Source of the DNA: a virus
Strand: one strand, 5' to 3'
Length of the DNA stretch: 64,000 bases
IMG/VR virus record: IMGVR_UViG_3300032401_000690
Location: 80,148-144,147 of that record
The position numbers and the translations under genes were made by a program. Within the stretch, counting starts at the first letter, position 1, and every line of letters begins with the position of its first letter. Below are positions 1 through 8,472 of this stretch, piece after piece. The notes beneath the pieces are model-generated. The model searched no databases. It saw nothing but the letters and a program-made list of their open reading frames with translations, and was not told the DNA's origin.

Positions 1-1
1 T

Positions 2-343
2 GAGGTTCAACCTGCGGTTACAAGAATTTTTCAAATGTATGAAGTTGATACACAAATAAAAAAGAAACGACAAAAAAGGGAAGAACCAAATATACCATCG
101 GATTATATTCCAACATATCCATCAGGAGTAACGGAATCTATCCAAACCTTTGAATATACTGTTAATTTAACTTTAGGTGAAACAACTAATGTTGATAATT
201 TTAGTGTATACATTAATGGTGACTATTATGGTGATAATATTGAGTTTATACAAATCAATACAAATGATGTATTAAGGATAACAGTTGTTAAACCAAACGA
301 GTCTGATGGTACCAAAATTATATATAACCAAGAGTTATTATAA
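2..343 (+). CDS. C-terminal part of an unidentified phage protein
   Basis: The frame is open from the first bases of the window to the TAA at 341-343, so this is the 3' end of a gene that begins to the left; the first internal ATG is at 35, but coding evidently continues upstream of it. About 113 residues are visible. They start with a Lys/Arg-rich charged stretch (KKKRQKRE), then a Pro/Tyr linker (IPSDYIPTYP), then a beta-rich Thr/Val/Asn segment that could be a small immunoglobulin-like or fibre-like domain. I do not recognise a family. The stop codon abuts the 3' end of the convergent small gene at 344-508. Being directly upstream of the sheath gene it may be a structural gene, but that is only inference from position. 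Confidence 0.6.
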   Translation, partial: EVQPAVTRIFQMYEVDTQIKKKRQKREEPNIPSDYIPTYPSGVTESIQTFEYTVNLTLGETTNVDNFSVYINGDYYGDNIEFIQINTNDVLRITVVKPNESDGTKIIYNQELL

Positions 344-508
344 TCAATCTTCCCCATAAATATCTTTTTTCTCCTTACACTTTTCAAATATAAGGTTTTC
401 CAAAAAACGATACATTTTGATCCCACGTTTATCACAATAACGTTTTAAAACTTCGTGCGACTCAACTGAAATCTTTAAATTCTTTATTTTTTTAACATCT
501 TCACTCAT
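344..508 (-). CDS. Small ribbon-helix-helix-like DNA-binding protein (54 aa)
   Basis: Reading leftwards from the ATG at 508-506 gives a 54-residue protein ending in TGA at 346-344. The order is a basic N-terminus, a short strand (NLKISV), helix 1 (ESHEVLKRYCDKRG) and helix 2 (KMYRFLENLIFEKC), which is the Arc/MetJ-type ribbon-helix-helix layout of dimeric DNA-binding proteins. It is the only left-pointing gene in the first 59 kb, lies divergently from the sheath gene, and has its own TATTTATA box on the minus strand at 551-544. That suggests a small regulator, perhaps acting on the divergent intergenic region 509-627. The family-level fold is likely; the target is unknown. Confidence 0.7.
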   Translation of the reverse strand: MSEDVKKIKNLKISVESHEVLKRYCDKRGIKMYRFLENLIFEKCKEKKDIYGED

Positions 509-543
509 AGGTAGAAAAAAGGTAGAATAAAATCATACCATAA

Positions 544-551
544 TATAAATA
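544..551 (-). promoter_or_regulatory. TATTTATA box, minus strand, upstream of the RHH gene
   Basis: The plus strand reads TATAAATA, so the minus strand reads TATTTATA, 35 bases before the ATG at 508. Its orientation agrees with the left-pointing gene, while the sheath gene on the other strand has its own box 36 bases away. See the finding on the box for the general argument. Confidence 0.5.
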
Positions 552-587
552 GTTTCATATAAGTAAAGTTTTTGCTTAAAACTCCAA

Positions 588-595
588 TATTTATA
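588..595 (+). promoter_or_regulatory. TATTTATA box upstream of the tail sheath gene
   Basis: TATTTATA followed by TAATAAAATAAA lies 32 bases before the sheath ATG, in a leader that ends in the A/C-rich run AAACAAACAAACAAA and has no Shine-Dalgarno sequence. Candidate late promoter core. Confidence 0.55.
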
Positions 596-627
596 TAATA
601 AAATAAATCTATAAACAAACAAACAAA

Positions 628-3600
628 ATGGCAACTAACAGTAAAGTATTTGTATCACCAGGTGTATATACTTCAGAAGTAGACTTAAGTTTCGTTGCAC
701 AAAGCGTTGGTGTTACCACTTTAGGTATTGTGGGGGAGACTTTAAAAGGACCTGCTTTCGAACCAATCTTTATCAGAAACTTTGATGAATTTACGGCTTT
801 TTTTGGTGGAACATCTGCTGAGAAATTCGTAAATACTCAAATCCCTAAATATGAAGCGGCTTACATCGCAAAATCATATTTACAACAATCTAACCAATTA
901 TTCGTAACAAGAGTATTGGGATTATCAGGTTATGATGCAGGACCATCTTGGTCTATCGTAACTGTGGCAAACGTTGATCCAACAACAATCGGATTTGATT
1001 GTGCTAGTGGTGAGACAGTAGATTGTAACTTTGTATGTACATCAGCACATACATTTGATATTAATGTTGATTTTACGGGATGTACTAATAACATATCATC
1101 TGTAGGATTTACAAGTAACTTCCCAAGTCAAATTCAATCAATCTTAAATAATTCTTACCAACAATTTAATGGTGGGACATCAACTTTAAATGATGATATA
1201 ACAGGAACAATATATGATATCATCACATTAGATAATCCTGGCGCAGGTCAAACAGTAATTGATTATTTCGGTTCTATTGATACCGATGATTATAATGTTT
1301 TACATCCAATTTTTTCTGCTGGAACTGAGAATAATAATTTTAGTGTTCCCTCGGTCTCTTTAGATGCAACTAATCTTGAATCACCATTAAATGATTCTTG
1401 GTATTATGCATTATTTGATAATACAGGAAATGGTAATTATACAGGTTTCTCATTCTATTCTTATGTAACGGGAACAACTGCCACATCAACATCAAGTAAT
1501 TGTGCGTCATTCTACTCACTTAGTGTTGGAGGGTCGGTTACTTCATTTGATCCTATTGTTTCAGGAGGTACAGGTTATACGGCATCAACAACAGGTTTAA
1601 CAACAGTTAACATAAGTGGTGTTGGTTCAGGATTAACGGTAGATGTGTCAGTAAGTGGTACTGGTGTTGTTACAGGGGTTACAATTAATTGTGAAGGTTC
1701 AGGGTATGAATTGGGAGACATTGTTCAGATAGTTCAGCCAGGTTCAGGTGGAGATGCGACCTTATCGATTATTGTCGGTGCAACTACTAATGGTATCATT
1801 AATTATAATACAAATACAATAAATGTATGTTTACCATCTGGGACATCAACTTGTGTATTATCTACGTTGGTTCCTACATTCAGTGCTTGTACGAGTGGTG
1901 TTAGTGTTAATTCAGTAATACAATCAAGTGGTGGAACCGCAAATAATTTCACGTCAGGTTCAGTAACATATGTGTTAACATCTGAAGATAGTACTTTAAC
2001 AACAACTTGGACGGTTAATGTTCAAATAAATGATCCTTGTAATCCTTGTTCTTTCGCTAGTGGTGGAACACAAAATACAGGAGAAATAACAACTTGTTAT
2101 TCAGGTCAAGTAGTAGGTAAATTATATCTATATACAGGTAATTCATTTACTGACTATGATGATATGGTAGTTGGAACATTAAGATCAAGAGGTATATCTG
2201 ATTATGTTGATGGTACAAACCCAACATATGAAATAACAGGAGTTACTGATGTAACACTTGATATGACAGGACCTTACTCAGGAGTTGCAAAAAATCCTTA
2301 TATGTCATTTGTTGTAAATGCAACAAATTATGAAGGAACTAATTATTCTTTTGAAACTTCTTTCACTGCGAGTGATGCTAAATACATACCTAAAGTGTTT
2401 GGAACTTCCAATTTTGGAAAACCAAGAAACGTTGTTCCATTAATGATGGAAGAAAGATTCCAAAACTTGTTAAATTACGCATACAAGAAAGGATACATTA
2501 GAGGTTTAAGTAATAACCTAATTTCTTTGAATTCTGCTCAAAGTGAAGAATCAACATCAATTGGATGGTACTTGGATAAATACCAATCACCAAGTTCTCC
2601 TTGGGTTGTATCTGAATTAAGAGGTACTAAAATTTATAACTTATTTAAGTTCTATACTATATCAGATGGTAATACGGCAAATACTGAAGTTAAAATATCA
2701 ATTTCTGATATATCATTCGCAAATCAAACATTTACTGTATTGGTTCGTGATTATTATGATAACGATTCTGCACCTACAGTATTGGAGAAATTCACAAACT
2801 GTACGTTGGATCCAAGTCAAAATAATTTCATTGCGAAGAAAGTAGGAACACTTGATGGTGAATATGAATTGAATTCTAAATACATAATGGTTGAAATGAA
2901 TGAAGATGCTCCGGTAGATGCGTTACCTTGTGGATTTGAAGGATTTAACTTTAGAGAGTATTCAGGAGCAATTCCTCCATTCCCAATTTATAAAACAAAA
3001 TACGATTTCCCAGGTGAAGTAATTTATAACCCACCATTCGGTTTACCTACAGGTGGAGACAATTCTACAACAACAGGTGGTGATAACATAAGAAGAACTT
3101 ATCTTGGGATGTCAAATTTCTGGGGTTATGATAGTAACTTCTTTGAATATAAAGGTAAAAGAAACCCAATTTCATCTTGTAATTTAGAAGGTGGTGAGTG
3201 GTCTTACAGAACAAAAGGTTACCATATGGATAAAAACGCAAGTGGTCTTACGATCTCAAGTGCGTTTGCTACAAGTGGGACACCAAGATTCTTTGTTGGA
3301 GACGCACCATTTGCATCTGAACCAACAAGTGAGTTAAGTCCTTATTATAGAATATTCTCAAGAAAATTCACTTTGTTTGTACAAGGAGGATTTGACGGAT
3401 GGGATATCTATAGAGAATTTAGAACTAACGGTGATAAATATGTTTTAGGTAGAATAGGTTTCCTTAATGGGGCTTGTCCTACAGATAGATACCCAACGGC
3501 ATCTGGATGGGGAGCGTTTAAACAAATCTCTATTGGTGATGGAACACGTACTTGGGCAAATACTGACTACTACGCATACTTGTTAGGTATTAGAACATTC

Positions 3601-4452
3601 TCTAACCCTGAAGCAGTTAATATTAACGTATTTGTTACTCCGGGTATTGATTATATTAATAACTCTGATTTAGTTGAATCAGCGATTGATATGGTTGAGA
3701 ACGAAAGAGCGGATTCGTTGTATATTACAACAACTCCAGATTACAACTTGTTCTTACCAACAACAACAGGTATTGATGGATTAATCTACCCACAAGAAGC
3801 GGTTGATAATTTAGATGGTACGGGTATTGATTCCAACTACACGGCAACTTACTACCCTTGGGTATTAACTCGTGATAGTGTTAATAATACACAAATCTAC
3901 ATTCCACCAACTGCTGAGGTGACGAGAAACTTAGCATTAACCGATAATATCGCGTTCCCTTGGTTCGCAGCGGCGGGTTACACTCGTGGTATTGTAAATG
4001 CGGTTAAAGCACGTAAGAAGTTAACTCAAGAAGATAGAGATACACTTTACCTTGGAAGACTTAACCCAATTGCTACCTTCTCTGATGTTGGTACCGTAAT
4101 TTGGGGTAATAAGACACTTCAATCAAGAGAATCAGCACTTGATAGAATCAACGTAAGAAGATTGTTATTACAAGCACGTAAGTTGATATCTTCAGTTTCA
4201 GTTAGATTGTTGTTTGATCAAAATGACGAACAAGTAAGACAAGATTTCTTAAATGCGGTTAATCCAATTTTAGACTCTATCAGAAGAGACCGAGGTTTAT
4301 ATGATTTCCGAGTAACAGTTTCAAGTGATACTGCGGACTTAGACAGAAATCAAATGACGGGTAAGATCTATATCAAACCAACTCGTTCGTTAGAATTTAT
4401 TGATATAACGTTCTATATTACACCAACAGGTGCATCGTTTGAGAATATATAA
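628..4452 (+). CDS. gp18: Contractile tail sheath protein (gp18-like), very large
   Basis: This 1274-residue protein forms the outer contractile tube around the tail. The N-terminus (VFVSPGVYTSEVDLS, then a GETLKGPAFEP segment and an FFGG turn) and the C-terminus (LNPIATFSDVGTVIWG, ESALDRINVRRL, residues about 1150-1270) are the conserved ends of the phage sheath family. T4 gp18 is 659 residues; here a Thr/Ser/Gly/Cys-rich stretch of roughly residues 115-590 is inserted, presumably surface domains. Part of it (about residues 305-390, with GSGYELGDIVQI) resembles an insert in the tail fibre at 53606. The family core resumes near residue 590. A box precedes it and a strong terminator follows, so it is probably a single-gene, highly expressed unit. 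Start chosen at the first ATG after the A-rich leader. Confidence 0.95.
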   Translation: MATNSKVFVSPGVYTSEVDLSFVAQSVGVTTLGIVGETLKGPAFEPIFIRNFDEFTAFFGGTSAEKFVNTQIPKYEAAYIAKSYLQQSNQLFVTRVLGLSGYDAGPSWSIVTVANVDPTTIGFDCASGETVDCNFVCTSAHTFDINVDFTGCTNNISSVGFTSNFPSQIQSILNNSYQQFNGGTSTLNDDITGTIYDIITLDNPGAGQTVIDYFGSIDTDDYNVLHPIFSAGTENNNFSVPSVSLDATNLESPLNDSWYYALFDNTGNGNYTGFSFYSYVTGTTATSTSSNCASFYSLSVGGSVTSFDPIVSGGTGYTASTTGLTTVNISGVGSGLTVDVSVSGTGVVTGVTINCEGSGYELGDIVQIVQPGSGGDATLSIIVGATTNGIINYNTNTINVCLPSGTSTCVLSTLVPTFSACTSGVSVNSVIQSSGGTANNFTSGSVTYVLTSEDSTLTTTWTVNVQINDPCNPCSFASGGTQNTGEITTCYSGQVVGKLYLYTGNSFTDYDDMVVGTLRSRGISDYVDGTNPTYEITGVTDVTLDMTGPYSGVAKNPYMSFVVNATNYEGTNYSFETSFTASDAKYIPKVFGTSNFGKPRNVVPLMMEERFQNLLNYAYKKGYIRGLSNNLISLNSAQSEESTSIGWYLDKYQSPSSPWVVSELRGTKIYNLFKFYTISDGNTANTEVKISISDISFANQTFTVLVRDYYDNDSAPTVLEKFTNCTLDPSQNNFIAKKVGTLDGEYELNSKYIMVEMNEDAPVDALPCGFEGFNFREYSGAIPPFPIYKTKYDFPGEVIYNPPFGLPTGGDNSTTTGGDNIRRTYLGMSNFWGYDSNFFEYKGKRNPISSCNLEGGEWSYRTKGYHMDKNASGLTISSAFATSGTPRFFVGDAPFASEPTSELSPYYRIFSRKFTLFVQGGFDGWDIYREFRTNGDKYVLGRIGFLNGACPTDRYPTASGWGAFKQISIGDGTRTWANTDYYAYLLGIRTFSNPEAVNINVFVTPGIDYINNSDLVESAIDMVENERADSLYITTTPDYNLFLPTTTGIDGLIYPQEAVDNLDGTGIDSNYTATYYPWVLTRDSVNNTQIYIPPTAEVTRNLALTDNIAFPWFAAAGYTRGIVNAVKARKKLTQEDRDTLYLGRLNPIATFSDVGTVIWGNKTLQSRESALDRINVRRLLLQARKLISSVSVRLLFDQNDEQVRQDFLNAVNPILDSIRRDRGLYDFRVTVSSDTADLDRNQMTGKIYIKPTRSLEFIDITFYITPTGASFENI

Positions 4453-4470
4453 ACTCACTAACAACATAAA

Positions 4471-4506
4471 CAAAATCCCCCTAACATTAGGGGGATTTTG
4501 TTTTTT
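4471..4506 (+). terminator. Rho-independent terminator after the sheath gene
   Basis: A near-perfect hairpin CAAAATCCCCCTA / TAGGGGGATTTTG with a 4-base loop is followed by six T residues. It lies 18 bases after the sheath stop codon and ends the sheath transcript. Confidence 0.9.
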
Positions 4507-4520
4507 ATAATAATTCGTTA

Positions 4521-4528
4521 TATTTATA
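4521..4528 (+). promoter_or_regulatory. TATTTATA box upstream of homing endonuclease
   Basis: TATTTATAAT lies just after the sheath terminator and 40 bases before the ATG at 4569, so the endonuclease probably has its own promoter. Confidence 0.45.
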
Positions 4529-4568
4529 ATGTAGATACGTATTAATAACATATATAAATATTTTACCA

Positions 4569-6089
4569 ATGAAAATAGAACTTAAATGTACCCATTGTAA
4601 TCAATTATTCACAACGGATTATAAACACAGAGATAAACAATTTTGTGATAGAACTTGTTATTTTAATTATGCAAGAGAAAATAAATTACTCGGTAAAACA
4701 AAGGATCCTAATGTTAGAGAAGAAAGAGAGTGCGTTCAATGTGGAATTAATTTTACTGAAAGAATAAAATATGAACGTAAACTATGTTCCAATGAGTGTA
4801 GAGAAAATTGGCAATTAATTGAATCTAATAAAAACAATAGAATAGATAAATCAAAAAAGAAACTATTGGAAAAATATGGTGTTGACTCAATATTCAAATT
4901 AGATGATTTTAAAAAAAATAAATCTCCAAGGTTTTTTGAAAAATATGGTGTTTATCACCCAATGCTTGTACCAAAATTTGTTTCAAAACTTCAAGACACA
5001 ATACGGAAAAAACATTTAATTAATTTAATACCAAAATTAGAAGATAAAAAAATTGAACTATTAGATGATTATGTGACAAATAAATGTGGTAGTACTTCAT
5101 ATGTGTACAATTTTAAATGTAAGATTTGTGATAATATCTTTAGTAGTACCGTAATGGGTTCGGGTAAAATCCCCATATGCCGTAAATGTTATCCAATAAT
5201 TAAAAATTCAAATTTAGAACAAATCATTAAAGATTTTTTAAATAAAAAAAACATTAAACACATAGATGGTGATAGGACAATATTAGAAGGGAAAGAAATT
5301 GATATTTTTTTACCTGAATTTAATTTAGGTATTGAAATTAATGGTAATTACTTTCATTCAGAGTTAGGTGGGGATAAAACAAAATTTTACCACATTAATA
5401 AAACAACTTTATCAAATAATAAAAACACAACATTAATACATTTTTATGAAGATGAGATATTGTTAAAAACGGATATTGTGATTTCAAAATTATCAAGTAA
5501 ATTAAATTTAAATAACACAATTTACGGTAGAAAGTGTGTTATTAAAGAAATCACTAAAAAAGAATCAACTTTTTTTTTAAATGAAAATCATTTACAAGGT
5601 AATACAATTGATAAAATTAGATATGGACTTTTTTATGAAAATAATTTAGTGTCGGTAATGACGTTTGGTAAAAAAAGAAAATCGTTAGGAAATAAAATTA
5701 AAAATGATGGGGAATACGAGTTGGTTAGATTTTGTAATAAAAAATTCATAAATGTGGTGGGGGGATTTTCAAAAATTTTAAAACATTTTATAAAGTTACA
5801 TTCCCCAATCAAAATAGAAACTTTTGCCGATATTCGTTGGTCAGGGGTTAACTCATTAAAAACAGTTTACCACAAAAATAATTTTACATATGTAAGACAA
5901 ACACCACCCAATTATTGGTATATTAAAACGGATAAATATATTAATAGACAACATAGATTCTCATTTAGAAAAGATGTATTAGTAAGAGAGGGGTACGATA
6001 AAGAATTGACTGAATGGGATATTATGAAATTAAAAGGTTATGATAGAATATGGGATTGTGGGTCATTAAAATATGAACTTATTTTATAA
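4569..6089 (+). CDS. Free-standing homing endonuclease, Vsr-like nuclease with zinc fingers
   Basis: The 506-residue protein starts with Cys-pair zinc-binding units (CTHC...FCDRTC, CVQCG...LCSNEC, then CKIC...CRKC near residue 185-205). Around residues 245-300 comes a Vsr/EDxHD-type nuclease core: EIDIFLPEFNLGIEINGNYFH followed by a His-containing helix and the strand TTLIHFYEDE. This order is typical of phage-borne homing endonucleases related to I-Bth0305I. The C-terminal 190 residues (ENHLQG, ELVRFC, FADIRWSG) are a conserved companion region of the same group. It sits alone between two terminators with its own box, as expected for an element inserted between the sheath and HAD genes. Mobility is inferred from family membership, not shown. 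Confidence 0.82.
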   Translation: MKIELKCTHCNQLFTTDYKHRDKQFCDRTCYFNYARENKLLGKTKDPNVREERECVQCGINFTERIKYERKLCSNECRENWQLIESNKNNRIDKSKKKLLEKYGVDSIFKLDDFKKNKSPRFFEKYGVYHPMLVPKFVSKLQDTIRKKHLINLIPKLEDKKIELLDDYVTNKCGSTSYVYNFKCKICDNIFSSTVMGSGKIPICRKCYPIIKNSNLEQIIKDFLNKKNIKHIDGDRTILEGKEIDIFLPEFNLGIEINGNYFHSELGGDKTKFYHINKTTLSNNKNTTLIHFYEDEILLKTDIVISKLSSKLNLNNTIYGRKCVIKEITKKESTFFLNENHLQGNTIDKIRYGLFYENNLVSVMTFGKKRKSLGNKIKNDGEYELVRFCNKKFINVVGGFSKILKHFIKLHSPIKIETFADIRWSGVNSLKTVYHKNNFTYVRQTPPNYWYIKTDKYINRQHRFSFRKDVLVREGYDKELTEWDIMKLKGYDRIWDCGSLKYELIL

Positions 6090-6094
6090 TTAAC

Positions 6095-6124
6095 AAAAAA
6101 GGGAGACAAGTTCTCCCTTTTTTT
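6095..6124 (+). terminator. Rho-independent terminator after the Vsr-like endonuclease
   Basis: GGGAGA / TCTCCC stem with loop CAAGT, flanked by A6 and a T7 tract. The T tract runs directly into the next TATTTATA box. Confidence 0.88.
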
Positions 6125-6131
6125 ATTTATA
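6124..6131 (+). promoter_or_regulatory. TATTTATA box abutting a terminator, upstream of the HAD gene
   Basis: TATTTATA follows the terminator T tract without a gap; a second copy, TATTTATT, lies at 6135-6142. Both overlap or precede the ATG at 6131, which argues that translation starts at the later ATG at 6146. Confidence 0.45.
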
Positions 6132-6145
6132 TGATATTTATTAAT

Positions 6146-7045
6146 ATGAATTATAAAATCTTAACCAGACAAATCATTACCGAAATGGTAAATGAAATAG
6201 AAGAAAAACAATATGTTTTAAAGTATTATGCTTTTGATTGGGACGATAATCTAATGAAAATGCCAACACAAATTGTTCTAAAGAATGAAGAAGGTAATGA
6301 AGTTGGTATGTCAACTGAAGACTTTGCGGAATATAGAACCGAGATTGGTGAAAAACCATTTAATTATAATGGTGAGACTATTATTGGTTTTGGTAATGAT
6401 CCGTTCAGATATTTTAGAACTGCGGGTGATCAAAAATTCTTACGTGATATAGAAAACGCACCATTAGTAAGAGGTCCTTGGATGGATTTTGTTGAGGCGA
6501 TTAACAACGGATCAGTATTCTCAATTATTACCGCTAGAGGTCACAACCCAAATACCCTTAAAAAAGGTGTGTATAAATTAATAATGATGGGTCGTGGTGG
6601 TTTAGATAAAGAACAACTAGTTGATAGTTTAAATATTTATAGACAAAAAATGGGACTTAAACCAATGTCTGATGAAAATACCTTAATTAAAGATTATTTA
6701 GATAGATGTAAATTTTATCCGGTAAGTTTTGGTGAAGGATCTGCAACCAACCCTGAAGAAGGTAAAGTTCGTGCAATGGAAGAATTTATAAGTTATGTGA
6801 AAAGATTATCACTTAGATTACAGAAAAAAGAATATCAATTTGTAAATGATGTGAGTAATAAATTTGTTCCAGTTTCACCTATGGTAGGATTTTCAGATGA
6901 TGATATAAGAAATGTTGATGTTATGAAAAAACATTTTGAAAAAGAACCAGATAATATATTAAGAACTTATCATACTAAAGATGATGAAAAAACTATGATA
7001 GAGCAACTAATTAATAGAACAATATTAAAAATTAAGTCAAAGTAA
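6146..7045 (+). CDS. HAD-superfamily phosphatase-like protein
   Basis: The protein (299 residues from the ATG at 6146) has the haloacid dehalogenase motifs in order: motif I FDWDDNL with the paired Asp nucleophile/acid, motif II in SIITARGHN, a Lys in EEGKVRAM as candidate motif III, and motif IV in GFSDDDIRN. HAD enzymes remove phosphate groups through an aspartyl-phosphate intermediate; in T4-like phages the 3'-phosphatase domain of polynucleotide kinase belongs here, but no kinase P-loop is present. The substrate is therefore open. An ATG at 6131 in the same frame lies inside the candidate promoter boxes, so I prefer 6146 (MNYKILT). It lies between tail sheath and tail tube genes, an odd place for a metabolic enzyme. 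Confidence 0.78.
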   Translation: MNYKILTRQIITEMVNEIEEKQYVLKYYAFDWDDNLMKMPTQIVLKNEEGNEVGMSTEDFAEYRTEIGEKPFNYNGETIIGFGNDPFRYFRTAGDQKFLRDIENAPLVRGPWMDFVEAINNGSVFSIITARGHNPNTLKKGVYKLIMMGRGGLDKEQLVDSLNIYRQKMGLKPMSDENTLIKDYLDRCKFYPVSFGEGSATNPEEGKVRAMEEFISYVKRLSLRLQKKEYQFVNDVSNKFVPVSPMVGFSDDDIRNVDVMKKHFEKEPDNILRTYHTKDDEKTMIEQLINRTILKIKSK

Positions 7046-7068
7046 ATAGAAAAATTATTACTCCGGTA

Positions 7069-7076
7069 TATTTATA
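7069..7076 (+). promoter_or_regulatory. TATTTATA box upstream of the tail tube gene
   Basis: TATTTATAATAAAA lies 37 bases before the tube ATG, followed by an A-rich leader without a Shine-Dalgarno sequence. Confidence 0.55.
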
Positions 7077-7113
7077 ATAAAAACAATAAACTAAAAATTA
7101 AAATAAAAAAATT

Positions 7114-7602
7114 ATGGCTGATTTATTAATGAAAATGCCAGTTCCTTACGAACCGAAAAGACAGAACCGATTTATAGTAAGATTCCCATCATCGTTGGGG
7201 ATAAACGAGTGGTTTGTTGAAAGTGCTGCAAGACCATCAATTAAAATCGGTTCAACAGAAATTCAATTCCTAAATACTTCAACATTTGTTGCTGGTAGAT
7301 TTAACTGGGATCCAATTACTGTTAAATTCCGTGATCCAATTGGACCATCTGCTTCTCAAGCATTAATGGAATGGGTTCGTTTATGTGCTGAATCTGTTAC
7401 GGGACGTATGGGATATGCCGCAGGATACAAGAAAAATGTTGACATTGAGATGTTAGATCCAACAGGTGTTGTTGTTGAGAAATGGATATTAGAGGGTACA
7501 TTCTTAACAGATGTGAATTTTGGTTCATTAGGTTATAGTACTGACGCATTGGCTGATATTAGTGCAACTTTACGAATGGATCGTTGCATCCTCGTGTATT
7601 GA
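7114..7602 (+). CDS. gp19: Tail tube protein (gp19-like)
   Basis: At 162 residues this is close in size to T4 gp19 (163). The sequence has the family's features: an N-terminal KMPVPYEPKRQNRFIVRFP strand, the PSIKIGSTEIQFLN segment, FNWDPITVKFRDPIGPSASQ, a helix ALMEWVR, and a C-terminal strand with ILEGTFLTDVNFG and the DISATLRMDRCIL end. It polymerises into the inner tube through which DNA passes and around which the sheath contracts. It has its own box and terminator, which fits a protein needed in high copy number. Here sheath and tube are separated by an endonuclease and a HAD gene, whereas they are usually adjacent. Confidence 0.93.
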   Translation: MADLLMKMPVPYEPKRQNRFIVRFPSSLGINEWFVESAARPSIKIGSTEIQFLNTSTFVAGRFNWDPITVKFRDPIGPSASQALMEWVRLCAESVTGRMGYAAGYKKNVDIEMLDPTGVVVEKWILEGTFLTDVNFGSLGYSTDALADISATLRMDRCILVY

Positions 7603-7624
7603 AATTTATACTTAAAAATAATAA

Positions 7625-7661
7625 AAACCTGCAAGATTTACAATAGTCTTGTGGGTTTTTT
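7625..7661 (+). terminator. Rho-independent terminator after the tube gene
   Basis: Stem AAACCTGCAAGA / TCTTGTGGGTTT with one mismatch position, loop around TTTACAATAG, then a T run. It follows the tube stop codon by about 22 bases. Confidence 0.85.
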
Positions 7662-7707
7662 ATTTACTATGGTCTAATGTGAATTATTTTTTAATAAAAA
7701 GAATTAT

Positions 7708-8472
7708 ATGGAAAATGATGCGTCACAATATGGACAAATGGATTTTAATTTACCACACGATGTGGTACAACTTCCTTCAAGAGGAGTATTTTATAAATCT
7801 AAAAAGAAAAGTGTAAAAGTTGGATACTTAACGGCATCTGATGAAAACATTTTATCAAATATAAATTCCAACAAAACAATTAAGGAATCAATAGTTTTAC
7901 CATTATTAAGAGGTAAAATATATGAATCTGATCTTAGGCCCGAAGATTTGTTAGATGGTGATGTTGAGGCGTTGTTATTATATCTAAGAAATACTTCATT
8001 TGGTCCTGAGTATGTTGTGACACTTAAAGATCCTGGAACGGGAAAAGAATTTGAGGCAACAATTCTTCTTGACGAATTAAATATTCAAAAAACTGAAGAA
8101 CAACCTAACGATGAGGGTTATTTAAAAACTACTTTACCTAGAAGTAAGTCAAGTGTTACTTTGAAGTTTTTAACTATGAGAGAAAATATTGAGATTGATC
8201 ACATTCTTGAGTCGTATCCTTCAGGGATTATACCACCAACGCACACATTAAAATTAAGTAAAATGATTGTTGATATTGATGGTAATAGTGATAGAGGTGA
8301 TATCTCAAAATTTATTGAAACAATGCCAATTATGGATTCAAAACATATTAAAAAATTTATGTCCAATAATGAATCTAGATTAGATTTAAATAAAGAAGTT
8401 ATCGCCCCATCAGGAGAAAGAGTGAACGTAAGTATCGCTTTTGGGGTGGAGTTTTTTCGGCCTTTCTTCTAA
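7708..8472 (+). CDS. gp26-like baseplate hub/tail assembly protein, frame-0 product
   Basis: The 254-residue protein starts with a conserved segment of the T4 baseplate gp26-type family: FNLPHDVVQLPSRGVFY, then VKVGYLTASDENILSN and LRPEDLLDGDVEALLLYLR. These proteins act in tail assembly around the hub and tape measure rather than as catalytic enzymes. It lies between the tube and tape measure genes, exactly where many tailed phages encode tail assembly chaperones. The frame-0 stop (8470-8472) is preceded by TTT TTT CGG, and the +1 frame is open past it for 46 codons, so the gene probably makes a second, longer product by frameshifting (see next entries). No TATTTATA box is evident; only TATTTACT at 7661. 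Confidence 0.75.
   Translation: MENDASQYGQMDFNLPHDVVQLPSRGVFYKSKKKSVKVGYLTASDENILSNINSNKTIKESIVLPLLRGKIYESDLRPEDLLDGDVEALLLYLRNTSFGPEYVVTLKDPGTGKEFEATILLDELNIQKTEEQPNDEGYLKTTLPRSKSSVTLKFLTMRENIEIDHILESYPSGIIPPTHTLKLSKMIVDIDGNSDRGDISKFIETMPIMDSKHIKKFMSNNESRLDLNKEVIAPSGERVNVSIAFGVEFFRPFF

Noticed and set aside
4553-4560. TATAAATA (T4-like late box) before the Vsr-like endonuclease
   Set aside because: It occurs in the plus direction only here and at 63161 among gene starts, and the TATTTATA box at 4521 is better supported.
6131-6145. Earlier start of the HAD gene at 6131
   Set aside because: The ATG lies within the candidate promoter box, and the protein family motifs need no extra residues.
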